DNA from: Oceanobacillus luteolus
Lineage (GTDB): Bacteria; Bacillota; Bacilli; Bacillales; Amphibacillaceae
Reading direction: 5' to 3'
DNA: 64,000 nt
Assembly (NCBI RefSeq): GCF_023715655.1
Contig: NZ_JAMBON010000009.1
Coordinates: 43,693-107,692, forward strand
The notes beneath the pieces are model-generated. The model was not told the origin of the DNA. It searched no databases and was given only the letters and a program-made list of their open reading frames with translations. The position numbers and the translations under genes are program-made. This document shows, piece by piece, positions 27,441 to 35,557 of this stretch (positions are counted from its first letter, which is position 1; each line of letters begins with the position of its first letter).

Positions 27441-28847
27441 CTAAAAACCCCCTCTTTTGTTCATCTGTTTGATTTGATAAATCGCTTCAAGCATTGCTTC
27501 TGTTTTCCCATCATGAAAAAACACCACTTCTCCATTCGGATCATTCGCATTTCTACCAGCCCGACCCGCTATTTGAACAAGAGCAGCTTCATCGAATACG
27601 TCATGTCCTGCATGAAAAATTGCAACATCCACCGATGGGAACGTGACTCCCCGCTCGAGGATTGTAGTCGTTAAAATAACCTTCAACTTTTTCTGGCGAA
27701 ATGCCATTACTTTTTCTTCCCTTTTCTCATCAGAGGCATGGACAGCATCCAATTCGGTTTCATTGTTAATCAATCGGTGGGCAATGAACAAATCTAATAA
27801 TGGAGTTTTTAATCGATTCACAAGATCAATGGTAGGCACAAATATGAGCAATTGTCTTTCGGGGTTGGTTCGTTTCAGCAGCCAAGGGAGGAAGCGACTT
27901 GGAGCTCTGGAAGCTGCTAAATCCTTCTGTAAGGAATAACACATCTTTAATGTCGGAATTGGCAGGGGGTGGCCATGGTAACGGACAGGTACGAATACAT
28001 GAGGAAGTTTTTTCCTGTTGATGGCTTTCTTTAAGTTTTGTCTCGGGGTTGCGGTGAGATAGATGGTAGTACCATTTTGTTTGGCAGCACGCTTTTGGGC
28101 AAAAGGCAAGGAAGGATCTGCATGAAATGGAAATGCATCGACTTCATCAACGATCATGACATCGAAAGCCGATTGATACCTAAGTAGCTGATGGGTTGTG
28201 GCGATGACAAATTGTGCATCTTTCCCTTTATCTTCATTCCCACCATACAAAGCTTGAATGGACACTCCCTCGAAAGCTTGGAGTAGTCTCGGTTTTAGTT
28301 CTCTGACAACATCTGCCCTTGGAGTAGCAAGGCAGACACGCATTCCTCTTTCTAAAGCTTTCGATATTCCCGGAAAAAGCATCTCCGTCTTTCCTGCACC
28401 ACATACAGCCCATACGAGAATTTCCTTTTCTTGATTGATAATCGCAGTCTTGATACGGTTGGCAGCTTTTTCTTGTGCCGTTGTTAATGTCCCCTCCCAA
28501 GAACTGGGATTTTGATGTGTCGGCCATATAGCTGGAGGACCAATCCAATAGTATAGAGATTCACATTCCATCACCCGCCCCATTTCAATACATTTTCTGC
28601 AGTATAGGTGGGTACGGGAACATTTTTTACAGGGAATTTCAGCAAAATAGCGGTTATCCTTATTGCCACAGCGCTTGCATGTAGTGGTAAGTAAAGTTTT
28701 GGTAATAGCAGGTTTTGTATCGAGGAGTTTCTTTGAAAGAAGTAATTCAATCATCGTGGATTTGAAGGGAATTTCTTCAATACGAAGCAACTTGCCATCT
28801 AACACGGTGGCAAGCTCGCTAAAGTTTTCCATTATGTTTTGCTGCAT
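27441..28847 (-). CDS. comFA: Competence DNA-uptake helicase ComFA
   Basis: 468 residues from the ATG at 28847 (AAAGGA 11 nt upstream; the ATG at 28859 overlaps the SD). A four-cysteine zinc finger (CKRCGNKDNRY..PCKKCSRTHLYCRKCIEMG) precedes a superfamily-2 helicase core. Walker A is AVCGAGKTEM, the DEAD-like motif is VDEVDAFPFHAD, followed by YLTATPR and TTTILERGVTFPSVDV. ComFA is an ATPase that drives transforming ssDNA through the ComEC channel. It follows the MaoC-like gene by 17 bp. Confidence 0.95.
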   Translation of the reverse strand: MQQNIMENFSELATVLDGKLLRIEEIPFKSTMIELLLSKKLLDTKPAITKTLLTTTCKRCGNKDNRYFAEIPCKKCSRTHLYCRKCIEMGRVMECESLYYWIGPPAIWPTHQNPSSWEGTLTTAQEKAANRIKTAIINQEKEILVWAVCGAGKTEMLFPGISKALERGMRVCLATPRADVVRELKPRLLQAFEGVSIQALYGGNEDKGKDAQFVIATTHQLLRYQSAFDVMIVDEVDAFPFHADPSLPFAQKRAAKQNGTTIYLTATPRQNLKKAINRKKLPHVFVPVRYHGHPLPIPTLKMCYSLQKDLAASRAPSRFLPWLLKRTNPERQLLIFVPTIDLVNRLKTPLLDLFIAHRLINNETELDAVHASDEKREEKVMAFRQKKLKVILTTTILERGVTFPSVDVAIFHAGHDVFDEAALVQIAGRAGRNANDPNGEVVFFHDGKTEAMLEAIYQIKQMNKRGGF

Positions 28848-28864
28848 GAACGGTATCATCCTTT

Positions 28865-29242
28865 CTATTCTAATACGACACCGGAAAACTCACCTGTCAA
28901 CACCGTTTTTGAATGTTGGTTGTCACATGTGAACGTCGCACGTATAGCCATACGATTCGTTTTCACTCTCTCGTATCTTTCAATCTTAACCATGCAAGTT
29001 ATTGTATCTCCAGTATACACAGGTCGTAAGAAATTAAAATTCATATTACTGGCAAGCACATCATGATCGCCTCCAATCTTTGTTGGTAATGTGGCGGTCA
29101 ACAATCCTTGAACAACCAATCTGCCTTGGTTGTCTTCTGATATGTGATGTTTCCCTTCATCCTGTGAAATCTCCGTAAAACGTTCGACATCCCTTTTTGT
29201 AAATTGTCTTTCAAATGTAATAACTTCTCCTACTCGCAGCAC
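28865..29242 (-). CDS. MaoC-like hotdog-fold dehydratase domain protein
   Basis: 125 residues from a GTG at 29242 preceded by AGGAGGGATACA. The sequence (VGEVITFERQFTKRDVERFTEISQD... VVQGLLTATLPTKIGG.. FLRPVYTGDTITCMVKI) follows the MaoC/(R)-specific enoyl-CoA hydratase pattern. The usual catalytic Asp-x4-His (D..N..H) appears modified here to DEGKHH. The substrate cannot be read from sequence. It is immediately upstream of comFA and may be co-transcribed with competence genes, which is unusual relative to B. subtilis. Confidence 0.75.
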   Translation of the reverse strand: MLRVGEVITFERQFTKRDVERFTEISQDEGKHHISEDNQGRLVVQGLLTATLPTKIGGDHDVLASNMNFNFLRPVYTGDTITCMVKIERYERVKTNRMAIRATFTCDNQHSKTVLTGEFSGVVLE

Positions 29243-29351
29243 TGTATCCCTCCTGACAACAGAATAATTTGGTAAGAATATGATAACGCATACAAAAGAG
29301 GAAGTAAATCGTAAAGTGAGAATTGGAATGAAATGTTACCTACAAACAACA

Positions 29352-29380
29352 AACAGCCTAACGATAATCGTTAAGCTGTT
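29352..29380 (-). terminator. Terminator of the DegV/FakB gene
   Basis: AACAGCTTAACGA/TCGTTAGGCTGTT stem (one wobble, 3-nt loop) on the minus strand, followed by TTGTTGTTTG. The plus strand also carries a TTTTATTA tail, so it could work in both directions. Confidence 0.75.
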
Positions 29381-29426
29381 TTATTAGGCTTATATTAAAA
29401 TAAAAATTAGACCAATATCGATTAAA

Positions 29427-30269
29427 TTATTTCTCGTACCAACCTACACCAATGGCTCCTTCACCAAGGTGCGTGCCAATAACTGGACCAAAATAAGAAA
29501 TGGATGTCTCAATGTCTGGATATTTTGCTTTAAACTCGGCTTCCAGATTGATTGCCGCTTGTTCATCATTTGCATGAATAAAGGATACTTTCAAATCTTT
29601 CCCTTGCTGAGCATCCTCTTCCAACATACTCATAATACGATTTATTGCTTTTTTTCGTGTACGGATCTTCTCAAATGCGACAATTTGTTTATCGACAAAA
29701 TGGAGGATTGGTTTCACTTGCAACAGACTCCCAACAACCGCTTGAGCATTGGATAATCTTCCGCCACGGGTTAGGTTTGTCAAATCATCGACCATGAAAT
29801 ATGCCCGCATCGATTGTTTCATTTCATCTAAACGAGCAATGATTTCTTCTGGTGTTTTATTTTGCTTTGCCAGTTTTACCGCTTCATAGCAATAGAAAGC
29901 TTGGACTATGCAGCTTGCTTCAGAGTCATAGGCATATAGTTTAATATCATCGACCATTTGACCAGCACTGACCACAGCTTGGTACGTTCCACTGATTCCA
30001 CTGGAAAGATGGACAGAAATAACTGCATCATAATCCTCGGCCAACTGCTCCAACTTCTGTGCTACATAACCGATGGATGGTTGTGAAGTCGTAGGCAGTT
30101 CCTTATGCTCCTTCAACTTTTGATAAAATTCTTTTGAAGTGATATCCAGTTCTTCACGGTAGGATTCATCATCAAACACAACACTTAAAGGTACCATATG
30201 TATGTTCAGCTCTTCGCGGATTTTCTCAGGTATATACGCCGTACTATCAGTCATTACAGCAATTCTCAT
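29427..30269 (-). CDS. fakB: DegV family fatty-acid-binding protein (FakB-like)
   Basis: 280 residues from the ATG at 30269 (AAGGAGAAGG upstream). Starts MRIAVMTDSTAYIPEKIREEL. Contains the fatty-acid carboxylate-binding Ser/Thr motifs (ELPTTSQPSIG, SSGISGTYQ) of DegV proteins. FakB proteins present fatty acids to the FakA kinase for phosphorylation before incorporation into phospholipid. The conserved place between comFA and degU matches B. subtilis yviA (fakBA). Which fatty acid it prefers cannot be judged from sequence. Confidence 0.9.
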   Translation of the reverse strand: MRIAVMTDSTAYIPEKIREELNIHMVPLSVVFDDESYREELDITSKEFYQKLKEHKELPTTSQPSIGYVAQKLEQLAEDYDAVISVHLSSGISGTYQAVVSAGQMVDDIKLYAYDSEASCIVQAFYCYEAVKLAKQNKTPEEIIARLDEMKQSMRAYFMVDDLTNLTRGGRLSNAQAVVGSLLQVKPILHFVDKQIVAFEKIRTRKKAINRIMSMLEEDAQQGKDLKVSFIHANDEQAAINLEAEFKAKYPDIETSISYFGPVIGTHLGEGAIGVGWYEK

Positions 30270-30431
30270 TATTAACCTTCTCCTTATACATTCATTTATT
30301 CCTTCCAATCACCTGTTGGTAGCATTACGTTCGGACGTATGACATATATTTTACCTGAAATCTATAAATAAAGCATTATTCATCACGAAAATAATTGCAG
30401 GAGGTTTGTATGAACTGTACTAAAAAAATAA

Positions 30432-30461
30432 ATAACCCCCATCAATATTGAGGGGGGTTAT
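30432..30461 (-). terminator. Terminator of degSU
   Basis: ATAACCCCCCTCA/TGATGGGGGTTAT stem on the minus strand, followed by TTATTTTTTTA. It lies 9 nt after the degU stop. Confidence 0.93.
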
Positions 30462-30469
30462 CTGTAATA

Positions 30470-31165
30470 TTACAATACTTCTACCCAGCCATTTTTTATC
30501 GCTGTTACAACAGCTTGGGTACGGTCATTCACGTTCATTTTCTGTAAAATATTACTAACATGGTTTTTCACTGTTTTTTCACTGATATATAATGTTTCTG
30601 CTACAGCACGGTTGCTCTTCCCATCTGCAAGAAGCTGGAGAACTTGGCATTCCCTTTTCGTTAATAGATGAAGCGGCTTACGATATTCAACCACTCGATC
30701 TGATGAGCCAGACGCCACACTTTCTGATGAAAGACGACGGTATTCCTTCACTAGATTATGAGTAACTTTAGGGTGTAGGTAAGAACCACCTTCACTTACT
30801 ACACGAATCGCTTCAATCAAGGAATCCGAATCCATCTCTTTTAACAGATATCCTTGTGCACCTGTTTTCAATGCATGCGTTACGTAATTTTCATCGTCAT
30901 GGATAGACAGAATGATAATTTTTGTTTCTGGGAAATAGCGAACAAGATCACCAGTTGCTTCAATTCCGTTGATGTTCGGCATATTTATGTCCATCAAAAC
31001 AACATCTGGATTGTTTTCTTTCACCAATTTTGCTGCATCTGTACCATCGTCACCTTCTGCTACTACTTCAAAAGATGGTTCGAATTCTAATATTCTTTTA
31101 ACTCCCTCGCGAAATAGCTTATGATCATCAATTAGTACTACTTTGATTACTTTCTCATTTGTCAT
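30470..31165 (-). CDS. degU: Two-component response regulator DegU
   Basis: 231 residues from the ATG at 31165 (GGGAGGA upstream), which gives the canonical receiver start [14 protein letters not shown]. The phospho-acceptor Asp is in [10 protein letters not shown], Thr/Ser in IILSIHD and Lys in YLLKEMD. The LuxR-type HTH is C-terminal ([36 protein letters not shown]). DegU controls exoenzymes, competence, motility and biofilm genes in B. subtilis. Downstream of degS with a 58-bp gap; followed by a strong terminator. Confidence 0.97.
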   Translation of the reverse strand: MTNEKVIKVVLIDDHKLFREGVKRILEFEPSFEVVAEGDDGTDAAKLVKENNPDVVLMDINMPNINGIEATGDLVRYFPETKIIILSIHDDENYVTHALKTGAQGYLLKEMDSDSLIEAIRVVSEGGSYLHPKVTHNLVKEYRRLSSESVASGSSDRVVEYRKPLHLLTKRECQVLQLLADGKSNRAVAETLYISEKTVKNHVSNILQKMNVNDRTQAVVTAIKNGWVEVL

Positions 31166-31223
31166 CTGTTCTTCCTCCCGATAATCAAATACTTCTAATT
31201 TCCCCTGTTTAATAAGTGCACTA

Positions 31224-32366
31224 TTAGTCTGTGATGATATAGGGAACTCGAATGATGATGGTAGTGCCCGCATTAAGTTCAGATTTTATGTCTATATCAC
31301 CACTGAGCATGTCTACTCTTTCTTTCATGCCAACAAGTCCAAAAGAGTCCTCTTTCTTTATATTTACATCGAACCCTTTTCCATTATCTTTAACAATCAT
31401 AACAACATTTTCTCTTTGGATCTGTAATTTAATTTGAATAAGTTTTGGATCTGCATGTTTAATTGCATTTTGTACAGATTCCTGCATCAAACGAAATAGT
31501 GCTACCTCATACTTGTGATGCAATCTTTTTTCTTCCCCAATAACGACAAAATCAATTTCAATATCATGGTAATCTATTAGATTCCCTATATATTTACGGA
31601 TTGTTGGTATTAGTCCTAAATCATCAAGAGCCATCGGACGCAGGTCATAAATAATCTTTCTAACCTCGTATAGGGAGGTCCTGATCATTTTTCGAACACT
31701 GTGGATCTCTGCTACTGCCGCCTCAACGGATTCTTGATTTAGCGAGCGTTCAATGATTTCTGAACGGAGGAGGATATTAGCAAGCATTTGAGCAGGACCG
31801 TCATGGATTTCCCGAGATAATCTTCTTCGCTCCTCTTCTTGAGCTTCAATGATTTTCAGACCAAATGCTTGTTTCTCTTTCGCTGATTCAATGAGTTCAT
31901 TGACCTGGCTGAAATCTTCTTCAAGATAATTCTCGATGACGGAAATTTTACTTGTAATTCCCTCTGCTCGATTAATTGTATCATATAAACTAATAAGCCG
32001 CCGTTCGATATCATCGCGTTTCTTTCTTAAATTTTCTTCCTTTTCCCTCAACATAATGAGCTCTGTCTGTAGATTATGTGTGTCTTCATATACTTGATGA
32101 ATATCACGTTCTGTGTATCTTTCAAACTCTTTACTCACTTCGGCAAGACGCTTCCTGGAGGCACGTACTTTCCTTTCTAAGCTGTCTCCCTCATTTATGT
32201 ATTGTAAAACGAGCCGCTTTGTTTCCTCCAACTCGATTTGTAGGGTATCATACTCGTGGCGAGCATGCTCACTTATGTTGAAGATTTCGTTTTTGCTGCT
32301 TTTGACGACGCGTACCATTTCATCGATAATATAATCGATTGCTTTTTCCCCCGTCTTCAGAGTCAA
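31224..32366 (-). CDS. degS: Two-component sensor kinase DegS
   Basis: 380 residues from a TTG at 32366, 5 nt after AGGGTGGTGG; no nearby ATG gives a sensible N-terminus, and the resulting length agrees with B. subtilis DegS. A cytosolic sensor without TM segments: a long coiled coil (DegS domain, about residues 20-170). The HisKA_3 motif follows ([15 protein letters not shown], the His being phosphorylated), then the HATPase ([26 protein letters not shown]). It phosphorylates and dephosphorylates DegU. Confidence 0.95.
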   Translation of the reverse strand: MTLKTGEKAIDYIIDEMVRVVKSSKNEIFNISEHARHEYDTLQIELEETKRLVLQYINEGDSLERKVRASRKRLAEVSKEFERYTERDIHQVYEDTHNLQTELIMLREKEENLRKKRDDIERRLISLYDTINRAEGITSKISVIENYLEEDFSQVNELIESAKEKQAFGLKIIEAQEEERRRLSREIHDGPAQMLANILLRSEIIERSLNQESVEAAVAEIHSVRKMIRTSLYEVRKIIYDLRPMALDDLGLIPTIRKYIGNLIDYHDIEIDFVVIGEEKRLHHKYEVALFRLMQESVQNAIKHADPKLIQIKLQIQRENVVMIVKDNGKGFDVNIKKEDSFGLVGMKERVDMLSGDIDIKSELNAGTTIIIRVPYIITD

Positions 32367-32436
32367 CGCTACCACCACCCTATATGCTATAATATACGAG
32401 ACCCATTTCAATTTTCATGGGGTCTATTCCCTATTT

Positions 32437-32445
32437 TGGTATAAT
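32437..32445 (+). promoter_or_regulatory. Extended -10 promoter element for yvyE
   Basis: Plus strand TGGTATAAT, i.e. TGn followed by a perfect TATAAT, about 90 nt upstream of yvyE in the divergent degS-yvyE region. The -35 region is poor, as allowed for extended -10 promoters. Confidence 0.4.
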
Positions 32446-32535
32446 TCACCTGAATTTATCCTGATTTATACCAGTATCTTGAGTACCACAAAAGAAAAAA
32501 CTCGCCCTAACTAGTTCATTTATAGGAGTGATTTA

Positions 32536-33183
32536 ATGCTACCATATTATTATACTGTAAAACAAGAAGGACAAGATGAAATCATTATTCAGAAGTCTAG
32601 ATTTATCGGTTACGTCCGCCGTGTTGAAACCGAAGAAGAAGCACTCGCCTTCATCCAGGAGATAAAGAAAAAACATCATGACGCAACTCATAACTGTTCC
32701 TGTTATATGATTGGGGAGCATGATCAAATCCAAAAGGCAAATGACGATGGTGAACCGAGCGGTACTGCTGGTGTTCCTATGCTGGAAGTACTGAAGAAAC
32801 AAAATCTGAAGGATACTGCCGTTGTAGTCACCCGTTACTTTGGAGGCATTAAACTAGGCGCAGGAGGTTTGATACGTGCCTATGGCAACACGACAAGCCA
32901 GGCAATCAAAACAACAGGAATCGTAAAACGAGTACTCATGCAAGGCTTTTCTGTAACTGTTGATTATGGATTACTTGGCAAATTGGAAAATGTCCTCCGG
33001 CAATCAGACCATATATTAGAGACCATTAACTATCTGGAAAACGTCGAATTTGTTGTATACGTTGAAGTGGACGAGGCAGATAATTTCAATGACTGGATCG
33101 TCGATTTAACGAATGGCCAGGCCACCATCCAATTAATCGACCAGAAGTATGTGGAAATTGATGTAGAAAGTACAAGTGAGTAA
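32536..33183 (+). CDS. yvyE: YigZ/YvyE family protein (IMPACT-like)
   Basis: 215 residues. Two domains: the N-terminal UPF0029/IMPACT domain (IIQKSRFIGYVRRVETEEEA..HHDATHNCSCYMIG, DDGEPSGTAGVPMLEVL, VVVTRYFGGIKLGAGGLIRAYG) and a C-terminal ferredoxin-like DUF1949 domain. The family is ancient and widely conserved; the bacterial role is unsettled. TAGGAGTG precedes the ATG. Divergent from degS as in B. subtilis, but tagO does not follow. Confidence 0.93.
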   Translation: MLPYYYTVKQEGQDEIIIQKSRFIGYVRRVETEEEALAFIQEIKKKHHDATHNCSCYMIGEHDQIQKANDDGEPSGTAGVPMLEVLKKQNLKDTAVVVTRYFGGIKLGAGGLIRAYGNTTSQAIKTTGIVKRVLMQGFSVTVDYGLLGKLENVLRQSDHILETINYLENVEFVVYVEVDEADNFNDWIVDLTNGQATIQLIDQKYVEIDVESTSE

Positions 33184-33214
33184 GCAGAAAAGAACTTTGG
33201 TATCTCTATAATAA

Positions 33215-33250
33215 AAAAACTACATTCTAGATAACTAGAATGTAGTTTTT
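33215..33250. terminator. Bidirectional terminator between yvyE and a small ORF
   Basis: Perfect 11-bp stem CTACATTCTAG/CTAGAATGTAG (33220-33230, 33235-33245), loop ATAA, with A7 on the left and T5 on the right. It can stop both the plus-strand yvyE and the minus-strand 51-aa ORF. Confidence 0.93.
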
Positions 33251-33252
33251 AT

Positions 33253-33408
33253 TTATTTCACCAAACGCTGTTGTGGTTTCACACCAATATTATTGGTAAG
33301 TTCATTCACTAATGTGCGAATCAAGTCTTCTGATGTTTGAATTTTTTCATTTTCAGTTGCATCAATTACTTTTTTCAACATATTCTTGTACCGTTCTTGC
33401 TCACCCAT
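33253..33408 (-). CDS. Small hypothetical protein (51 aa)
   Basis: ATG at 33408 with GGCGGG 9 nt upstream; stop at 33253-33255, 3 nt before the bidirectional terminator. The product is acidic-basic mixed and probably helical (MGEQERYKNMLKKVIDATEN ... EDLIRTLVNELTNN), soluble and without cysteines. I do not recognise it. The SD, the clean frame and the terminator immediately behind it argue that it is real. Confidence 0.6.
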   Translation of the reverse strand: MGEQERYKNMLKKVIDATENEKIQTSEDLIRTLVNELTNNIGVKPQQRLVK

Positions 33409-33560
33409 AACTCTATTCCCGCCTTTTCATACTTTCCGTTCTAGTGTTTGTAAGCTTTCTAGTAGGTAGTAGAGAAAATGTGGAAGCTTACGTTACAAAT
33501 AACGCAGTCTATATTTCTATTATTTCCTAAAGGACATTATACAACGAGATTCATAGAAAA

Positions 33561-34049
33561 TCATCTATTTTCACGAAAAAATTTAAAAATCGACAAAATC
33601 CCTATCGCACCTAGCGCCCCAAGACAATCAAGCACCACATCTCCAGCATATGGAGTTCGATTCGGTGTAAACCCTTGATGAATTTCGTCCATAATAGCAT
33701 ATGCAGCTGTAAGGAAAAAGGAAAGTATTATCTGCTTGTACCATAGTATATCGGTTGTTTTACCCAGAGCATATTTAAATAATAAAGTAAGGATGAGAAA
33801 AACTAATACATGAGCTGATTTTCTAATAAAAAATTCCACCAACCCTGCAGCGCCATGGGTTTCCAAACTGACTGGCGATCCATTATATGTAAAGTAAATA
33901 CCTTCCAAGTATGGTTCTATAAATGAAAAATTAATCAGATCACCCAGAAGTGGCTTCATGTCCTGGTTGTCGTATGGAGTAGCAGATGAGTAAAATATAA
34001 TTCCCATCCAGATTATTGGCAGCAGCCAATATAAATACGGTTTACGCAT
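33561..34049 (-). CDS. VanZ family membrane protein
   Basis: 162 residues with four hydrophobic segments. The VanZ features are visible: YWLLPIIWMGIIFYSSATP at the N-terminus, KSAHVLVFLILTLLFKYAL, and DEIHQGFTPNRTPYAGDVVLDCLGALGA near the C-terminus. VanZ-like proteins raise teicoplanin resistance in some hosts; most chromosomal homologues are uncharacterised. GGAGAC precedes the ATG. Lies downstream of sinR but behind a terminator. Confidence 0.88.
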   Translation of the reverse strand: MRKPYLYWLLPIIWMGIIFYSSATPYDNQDMKPLLGDLINFSFIEPYLEGIYFTYNGSPVSLETHGAAGLVEFFIRKSAHVLVFLILTLLFKYALGKTTDILWYKQIILSFFLTAAYAIMDEIHQGFTPNRTPYAGDVVLDCLGALGAIGILSIFKFFRENR

Positions 34050-34078
34050 GACTCACGTCTCCTATATACAAAGTAAAA

Positions 34079-34103
34079 AACCACAGTATCTTATACTATG
34101 GTT
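34079..34103 (-). terminator. Terminator of sinR
   Basis: AACCATAGTAT/ATACTGTGGTT stem (one mismatch, 3-nt loop) followed by TTTTTTACTTT on the minus strand, 37 nt after the sinR stop. Confidence 0.88.
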
Positions 34104-34140
34104 TCAAAATCTCCCATCCAATAAGGAAGGAAATGGCTAT

Positions 34141-34473
34141 TCAACCCATTTCCTGTTCTTTTCGCCATCTATAAAATTCCAAGTAATCTTTAAAATCTTT
34201 TTTGGAAACTCCCGATTGCATGGCTTCTCTAACCATCTCCAACCATTCGGTATCCAGGTCTTCTATGTTTACTTCCTCTCCATCATAGAGAAGATCGTTC
34301 ACCGAAACTTCTAATGCCTCACTTACTTTCTCAATGAACTGAATGGATGGGTTTGTTTGCTTATTCCGCTCAATCGAGCTTAAATAAGATTTTGCTACTC
34401 CTGCTTTTTCGGCTAGTTCCGTTATGGACATTTTTTGATCTTTCCGTATTGTTTTAATTCGTTCACCAAGCAA
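34141..34473 (-). CDS. sinR: Biofilm master regulator SinR
   Basis: 110 residues from a TTG at 34473; the GTG at 34479 overlaps the AGGTGA site, whereas the TTG is 6 nt from it and gives MLGERIKTIRKDQ. That aligns with the known B. subtilis SinR start (MIGQRIKQYRKEKG). The N-terminal XRE helix-turn-helix reads MSITELAEKAGVAKSYLSSIERN, nearly identical to SinR. The C-terminal SinI/SinR dimerisation hairpin reads EWLEMVREAMQSGVSKKDFKDYLEFYRWRK at the expected position. It should repress the TasA operon next door until bound by SinI. Its SD lies in a potential hairpin. Confidence 0.93.
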   Translation of the reverse strand: MLGERIKTIRKDQKMSITELAEKAGVAKSYLSSIERNKQTNPSIQFIEKVSEALEVSVNDLLYDGEEVNIEDLDTEWLEMVREAMQSGVSKKDFKDYLEFYRWRKEQEMG

Positions 34474-34477
34474 ACCC

Positions 34478-34521
34478 ACTCACCTACTTTTTAGAAAAAT
34501 TATATCATATTCTAGGTGAGT
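34478..34521 (-). promoter_or_regulatory. SD-sequestering hairpin and internal promoter ahead of sinR
   Basis: On the minus strand ACTCACCTA (34521-34513) is complementary to TAGGTGAGT (34486-34478), which contains the sinR Shine-Dalgarno. The 26-nt loop contains TGATATAAT, an extended -10 box (34499-34504 for TATAAT). A transcript from this -10 would start after the first arm and so could not form the hairpin, whereas a sinI-sinR read-through transcript could. A GTTCTAT SinR-like box overlaps the distal edge at 34523-34529. Confidence 0.55.
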
Positions 34522-34553
34522 AGTTCTATATATAGTACAAATTATTAAACAAT

Positions 34554-34682
34554 TTATGCCCCTTCCTTAGATGATTGTAAAAACAAACGAATCTCCTCAA
34601 CTGTCATTCCTATTTTTTTTGCTTCTTTGATTAGTACAACCCAGTCATAATCCAGTTTCAGCTCAACAGACAATTTCTCCAA
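34554..34682 (-). CDS. sinI: SinI-like antirepressor
   Basis: 42 residues from a TTG at 34682, 6 nt after GGGGGAAG. The core LDYDWVVLIKEAKKIG plus MTVEEIRLFLQ fits the SinI dimerisation motif (LD.eWv.Li.eAk..g.s.eEIR.fL) that displaces SinR from DNA. It sits 80 bp upstream of sinR on the same strand, as in B. subtilis. It lacks the C-terminal extension of B. subtilis SinI. Upstream DNA (to about 34815) has an interrupted frame that may once have extended the protein. Confidence 0.8.
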   Translation of the reverse strand: MEKLSVELKLDYDWVVLIKEAKKIGMTVEEIRLFLQSSKEGA

Positions 34683-34815
34683 TTCGTTCTTCCCCCATTT
34701 ACAATCTCAGGTAATCCAGCCGTCTTAGCTTTTTTTGCTTTAGACCTGTGACTTTGCGCCCCTACCTTTCAGTAGGTTTGCCATTTTCTGAGGATTCATT
34801 TTACTAACTAAGACT
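34683..34815 (-). pseudogene. Possible disrupted 5' extension of sinI or small decayed ORF
   Basis: An ATG near 34815 (no good SD) opens MNPQKMANLLKGRG and soon reaches a stop. A second frame continues as SKAKKAKTAGLPEIVNGG, and the sinI frame follows. The two frame changes fall at runs of G (GGGG near 34750 and GGGGG near 34695), so single-base indels at each would join the three segments into one protein of about 80 aa. Alternatively this is just an A-rich untranslated leader. Confidence 0.3.
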
Positions 34816-34889
34816 ATCATACTATAAATTCTACTTAATTTGGATGACTTGTTTTGTCGTATTGATTCTAGTTTTGAGGAATAAAAATT

Positions 34890-35543
34890 CTACATTTTTC
34901 TTGCGCTTCTCACCTTGAGCCTTAATTGTATGAGCAAGCTTATAATGCCTCCTACCGCAATCAGCAAAGCACCAAATACGATGAAGGAGAACATATTTGT
35001 AGCAGTTTTCGGTAAAACTCCTCCACTACCATCCCCACCACTGTCAATGGTTCCTGTAATCCCCTCGGTCTTACTTTCATTGCTGTCAACAGCTTCTGCA
35101 GTATAGTAAATAGTGAATTGGGCGTCTAATCCTTGAAAATCATTACCGAGATGATGTGGAAAACGGACAATGTATTCTAATTCATCTTCTTCATTAGGTG
35201 ATAGGATGCGAGGTGAAAATCCGGCGAACTCTGAAAGTTTGCCATTGTACAGTTCTGTATCATCATCCCATACTTCTAATAACAATTCGTTGTACAGTTT
35301 TGTATCCTCGCTTTCAGATTTAACTGAAGTTGAATACTCAAATTCAATATTTCCACTGTTCTTTATGGTCGTTGTTCTCGGCGCCCAATCCCCTGGTTTC
35401 ATATTGCTGATGTCAAATAATTTATCTGCTGGCAACACGTCTATGGATAACCTTTCTTCAGCTGAGACGGAATTTGCATGTAACAACATACTAAATAGAA
35501 CAATAAAAATTAATAGATAGGATTTATAACTTCTAATATTCAT
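34890..35543 (-). CDS. LPKTA cell-wall-anchored protein of the TasA operon
   Basis: 217 residues from the ATG at 35543 (AAGGAAG 6 nt upstream). Signal peptide YLLIFIVLFSMLLHANSVSA is followed by a mature domain with ISNMKPGDWAPRTTTIKNSG. This resembles the KPGD...R...NxG motif of the TasA/camelysin proteins in the same operon. After a Gly/Ser linker comes a complete sortase signal: LPKTA (about residue 177), a hydrophobic helix (FIVFGALLIAVGGIISLLI) and a basic tail (RLKVRSARKM). LPxTA is the motif favoured by several class D sortases, and a class D sortase is encoded at 38825. Last gene of the operon, 14 bp after sipW. Function unknown; a wall anchor for the fibre is inferred. Confidence 0.85.
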   Translation of the reverse strand: MNIRSYKSYLLIFIVLFSMLLHANSVSAEERLSIDVLPADKLFDISNMKPGDWAPRTTTIKNSGNIEFEYSTSVKSESEDTKLYNELLLEVWDDDTELYNGKLSEFAGFSPRILSPNEEDELEYIVRFPHHLGNDFQGLDAQFTIYYTAEAVDSNESKTEGITGTIDSGGDGSGGVLPKTATNMFSFIVFGALLIAVGGIISLLIQLRLKVRSARKM

Positions 35544-35557
35544 ATGCATCTTCCTTT

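Noticed and set aside
28865..29242. Reading the MaoC-like gene as a competence gene
   Set aside because: Its sequence is a hotdog-fold CoA-enzyme pattern; proximity to comFA is not enough to assign a DNA-uptake role.
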